Below are positions 61,943 through 64,000 of a stretch of 64,000 nucleotides of DNA, in pieces. Position numbers and translations under genes: made by a program. Under the pieces are notes generated by a model that was not told where the DNA came from, ran no database searches, and saw only the letters and a program-made list of their open reading frames with translations. Source of the DNA: Streptomyces seoulensis (GTDB lineage Bacteria; Actinomycetota; Actinomycetes; Streptomycetales; Streptomycetaceae); assembly GCF_022846655.1 (NCBI RefSeq), contig NZ_AP025667.1, forward strand, positions 6,361,001-6,425,000, given 5' to 3'. Every line of letters begins with the position of its first letter. The stretch's first letter is position 1.

Positions 61943-63787
61943 GTGGCGAGCAGCGTTCCGTATCAGGGCGGTCCCGGTGGCGCGTCGGCGCCCATGGTGG
62001 TGTGCGGGGACGACGGTCTCGCGCACCGGTTGTCCGCCGAGTTGCGCGGAGTCTACGGCGAGCAGGTCGTCCTCGTCGTACCACCGAACGCGCGCACCGC
62101 GCGGCGGCCGGTGGTCGGACGGCCCCGGTCCGCTCCGGCGGCGCTCTTCGACCGGGTGGTCGGGGTGGCGGTCGGCCGGGGCGGGGGCACCTCTCCCGCC
62201 GGGAGCGACGCCGGTGCGGGAGGCCGACACCAGGGCGGCGAAAGGGTGCTGGAGACCGAGTTCCTGACCGAGCAGGTGCTCGCCGAGGCCGGGGTGGAGC
62301 GGGCGGCCGCGCTCGCGCTGGTCTACGAGGACGACGAGACCAACATCCGCGCCGCCCTCACCGCACGGCGCCTCAACCCCCGCGTGCGCCTCGTACTGCG
62401 GCTCTACAACCGCCGGTTGGGCCAGCACATCGAGGAACTCCTCGATCAGGCAGCCGTGTTGGTGGGCGAGAACGACGAGGCGGTGCGGGACGCGGCCACC
62501 TCCGTGCTCTCCGACGCCGACACCGCCGCGCCCGCGCTCGCCGCGACCGCCGTCGCCGGAACCGGCAAGGTGATCCAGGCGGAGGGGCTGCTGCTGCGCG
62601 CGGTGGAGCGGGTCCCGCCCCAGGCCGGCGCGCCCGCGCCGCGCGGAGTGTGCACGCTGGCGCTGCTGTCGGCCGACGGCGACGACGGCGGGCCGGTGCT
62701 GCTGCCCGACGACGCGGAGGTACGGCGGGCCGGGGGCCGGTCCACGGTGACGCTGGAGCGGTTCTCCGCGGCGGAGGGCCCGGCGGCGGGCAACGGGCTC
62801 GGGGTGGGCGGTGTCCCGCCCCTCTCCTCCCTGTTCTCCAAGCAGTTGAGGTGGTCGCTGGCCGTGCTCGCCGGGTGCGTGATCGCGCTCGCGGTCGCCC
62901 TGTCGATCGTGACCGGCATCCACCCCCTGGGCGCCTTCTACCTGACCCTGCTGGACCTGTTCGCGATCGACGAGCCCGCGCTGGGACAGTCGACGGGACG
63001 GCAGATCCTCCAACTCCTCTCAGGACTGGTCGGGTTGCTCCTGCTGCCCGTGCTGCTGGCGGCGGTCCTGGAGGGGCTGGGCACCTTCCGCACGCAGTCC
63101 GCGCTGCGGAAGCCGCCGCGCGGGCTCGGCGGGCACGTCGTCCTGCTGGGCCTGGGCAAGATCGGTACGCGGGTGCTGATCCGGCTGCGGGAGCTGAACA
63201 TCCCGGTGGTGTGCGTGGAGGGCAACCCGGAGGCGCGCGGGCTCGCCGTGGCGCGGCGGCTGCGGGTGCCGGTGGTGATCGGGGACGTCACGCAGGAGGG
63301 CGTACTGGAGGCGGCCAAGATCCGCCGGGCGCACGCCCTGCTCGCGGTGACCAGCGCGGACACGACCAACCTGGAGGCCGTGCTGTACGCCCGCGGGGTC
63401 CGGCCCGACCTGCGCGCGGTACTGCGCCTGTACGACGACGACTTCGCCACCGCCGTCTACCGCACCCTGCGCGTGGCCCACCCGCTGGCCACGACCCGCA
63501 GCCGCAGCGTCTCCTACCTCTCGGCCCCCGCCTTCGCCGGGGCGATGCTGGGCCGCCGCGTCCTGGGCGCGGTCCCGGTGGAGCGCCGCGTCCTCCTCTT
63601 CGCCTCGGTGGACGTCGCCGGCCGCCCCCAACTGGAGGGCCGTACCCTGGCGGACGCCTTCGCCCCGGGCATCTGGCGCGCCGTGGCCGTGGAAGGCGAA
63701 CCCGACACACCACCCGACCGCCTCCTCACGAAGGACGACCGGGTGGTGATCGCGGCGACCCGCCGGGGTCTGGCGGAACTCGGCTGA
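61943..63787 (+). CDS. Ion channel-like protein with two NAD-binding (RCK) domains
   Basis: 614 residues from a GTG at 61943; a TTG at 61901 is in frame. First TrkA-N-type domain VVCGDDGLAHRLS at the N-terminus, a membrane part (about 295-385, LAVLAGCVIALAVALSIVTG, then LLSGLVGLLLLPVLLAAVLE) whose pore-loop region LTLLDLFAIDE lacks a K+ selectivity TVGYG, and a second Rossmann domain (HVVLLGLGKIGTRVL ... GDVTQEG). Layout like the CASTOR/POLLUX or ion-channel RCK family; ion not known. Confidence 0.72.
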   Translation: MASSVPYQGGPGGASAPMVVCGDDGLAHRLSAELRGVYGEQVVLVVPPNARTARRPVVGRPRSAPAALFDRVVGVAVGRGGGTSPAGSDAGAGGRHQGGERVLETEFLTEQVLAEAGVERAAALALVYEDDETNIRAALTARRLNPRVRLVLRLYNRRLGQHIEELLDQAAVLVGENDEAVRDAATSVLSDADTAAPALAATAVAGTGKVIQAEGLLLRAVERVPPQAGAPAPRGVCTLALLSADGDDGGPVLLPDDAEVRRAGGRSTVTLERFSAAEGPAAGNGLGVGGVPPLSSLFSKQLRWSLAVLAGCVIALAVALSIVTGIHPLGAFYLTLLDLFAIDEPALGQSTGRQILQLLSGLVGLLLLPVLLAAVLEGLGTFRTQSALRKPPRGLGGHVVLLGLGKIGTRVLIRLRELNIPVVCVEGNPEARGLAVARRLRVPVVIGDVTQEGVLEAAKIRRAHALLAVTSADTTNLEAVLYARGVRPDLRAVLRLYDDDFATAVYRTLRVAHPLATTRSRSVSYLSAPAFAGAMLGRRVLGAVPVERRVLLFASVDVAGRPQLEGRTLADAFAPGIWRAVAVEGEPDTPPDRLLTKDDRVVIAATRRGLAELG

Positions 63788-63793
63788 GCCGTC

Positions 63794-64000
63794 CTACTTC
63801 TCCGAGCCCCCGAGGTGCCGCCGGGCGAAGTCCATCTCCAGCCGGACCTGCTTGATGCGTTCGTCCACCACCAGCGAGCCGTGGCCCGCGTCGTAGCGGT
63901 AGACCTCGTGGGGCGCGCCCCGGTCGCGGAGGCGGTCCACGTAGTTGTCGATCTGGCGGATCGGGCAGCGGGGGTCGTTGACGCCGGCCGAGATGTAGAC
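63794..64000 (-). CDS. Prolyl oligopeptidase family, C-terminal part
   Basis: 69 codons to the TAG at 63794; the 5' part is beyond the right edge. VYISAGVNDPRCPIRQIDNY, then YRYDAGHGSLVVDERIKQ with the catalytic His, and a helical end QVRLEMDFARRHLGG, as in S9 serine peptidases. Convergent with the channel gene. Confidence 0.85.
   Translation of the reverse strand, partial: VYISAGVNDPRCPIRQIDNYVDRLRDRGAPHEVYRYDAGHGSLVVDERIKQVRLEMDFARRHLGGSEK

Noticed and set aside
60274..63855. 1193-codon plus-strand frame
   Set aside because: Crosses three real genes on other frames or strands and is repetitive Arg/Ala/Gly.
1..64000. CRISPR array
   Set aside because: No regularly spaced direct repeats of 20-40 bases were seen anywhere; the ACGAGT array is too short and irregular.

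Overview
The window is from the chromosome of a Streptomyces species. The evidence is the uniformly high G+C, GTG/TTG starts, many 4-base ATGA/GTGA gene overlaps, and a typical core block: nth, crp, a pair of ArsA-like ATPases, wblA, a class A penicillin-binding protein, a YqeY protein, a metallophosphoesterase and tRNA-Pro(CGG). Nothing was searched; product names rest on motifs read in the sequence.

Layout. 1-15,700 is core: a MarP-like membrane serine protease (cut by the left edge), a CoA-type NUDIX hydrolase, endonuclease III, crp with its own candidate Crp site, small-molecule hydrolases, RidA, the ArsA pair, wblA, PBP, YqeY, a phosphoesterase and a Pr6Pr membrane protein. 15,655-43,605 is a 27.9-kb integrated element bounded by a perfect 46-bp direct repeat of the 3' half of tRNA-Pro. 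Its backbone is integrase (with an embedded LacI-type helix-turn-helix), excisionase, XRE repressor, DUF3631 NTPase, DUF2637 membrane protein, MobC and a MOB relaxase. I see no TraB/FtsK translocase, so it looks mobilizable rather than self-transmissible.

Cargo of the element. (i) A three-gene operon beside attL: radical SAM enzyme, DUF6375-like protein and a 1342-residue nuclease-NACHT protein, a candidate anti-phage cassette. (ii) A translationally coupled operon with a SPASM-type radical SAM enzyme and a 70-residue peptide ending in a Cys-Ser-Cys motif, a candidate RiPP pathway, with divergent regulator, YdcF and WbqC genes and a downstream kinase. (iii) A PIN-like nuclease, then a membrane protein and a small protein that share one RHIM/amyloid-like motif, a candidate signalling pair. 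(iv) HTH and membrane proteins of unknown role and an IS5-family element with a -1 frameshift plus an inverted remnant.

43,606-48,605 is an older scar: att-like arms, uncharacterised genes (one of 794 residues), the last 39 codons of a second integrase and a frameshifted nuclease-like fragment. Related att-like arms also occur at 37.1 kb, so the locus has been a repeated integration site.

48,616-64,000 is again chromosomal in character: a polymorphic toxin with T7SS-like N-terminus and candidate immunity genes (one frameshifted), two FluC/CrcB fluoride channels behind a candidate fluoride riboswitch, two copies of a permease/TIGR03943 operon with His-rich loops, an AhpD-like protein, a two-RCK ion channel-like protein and the C-terminus of a prolyl oligopeptidase.
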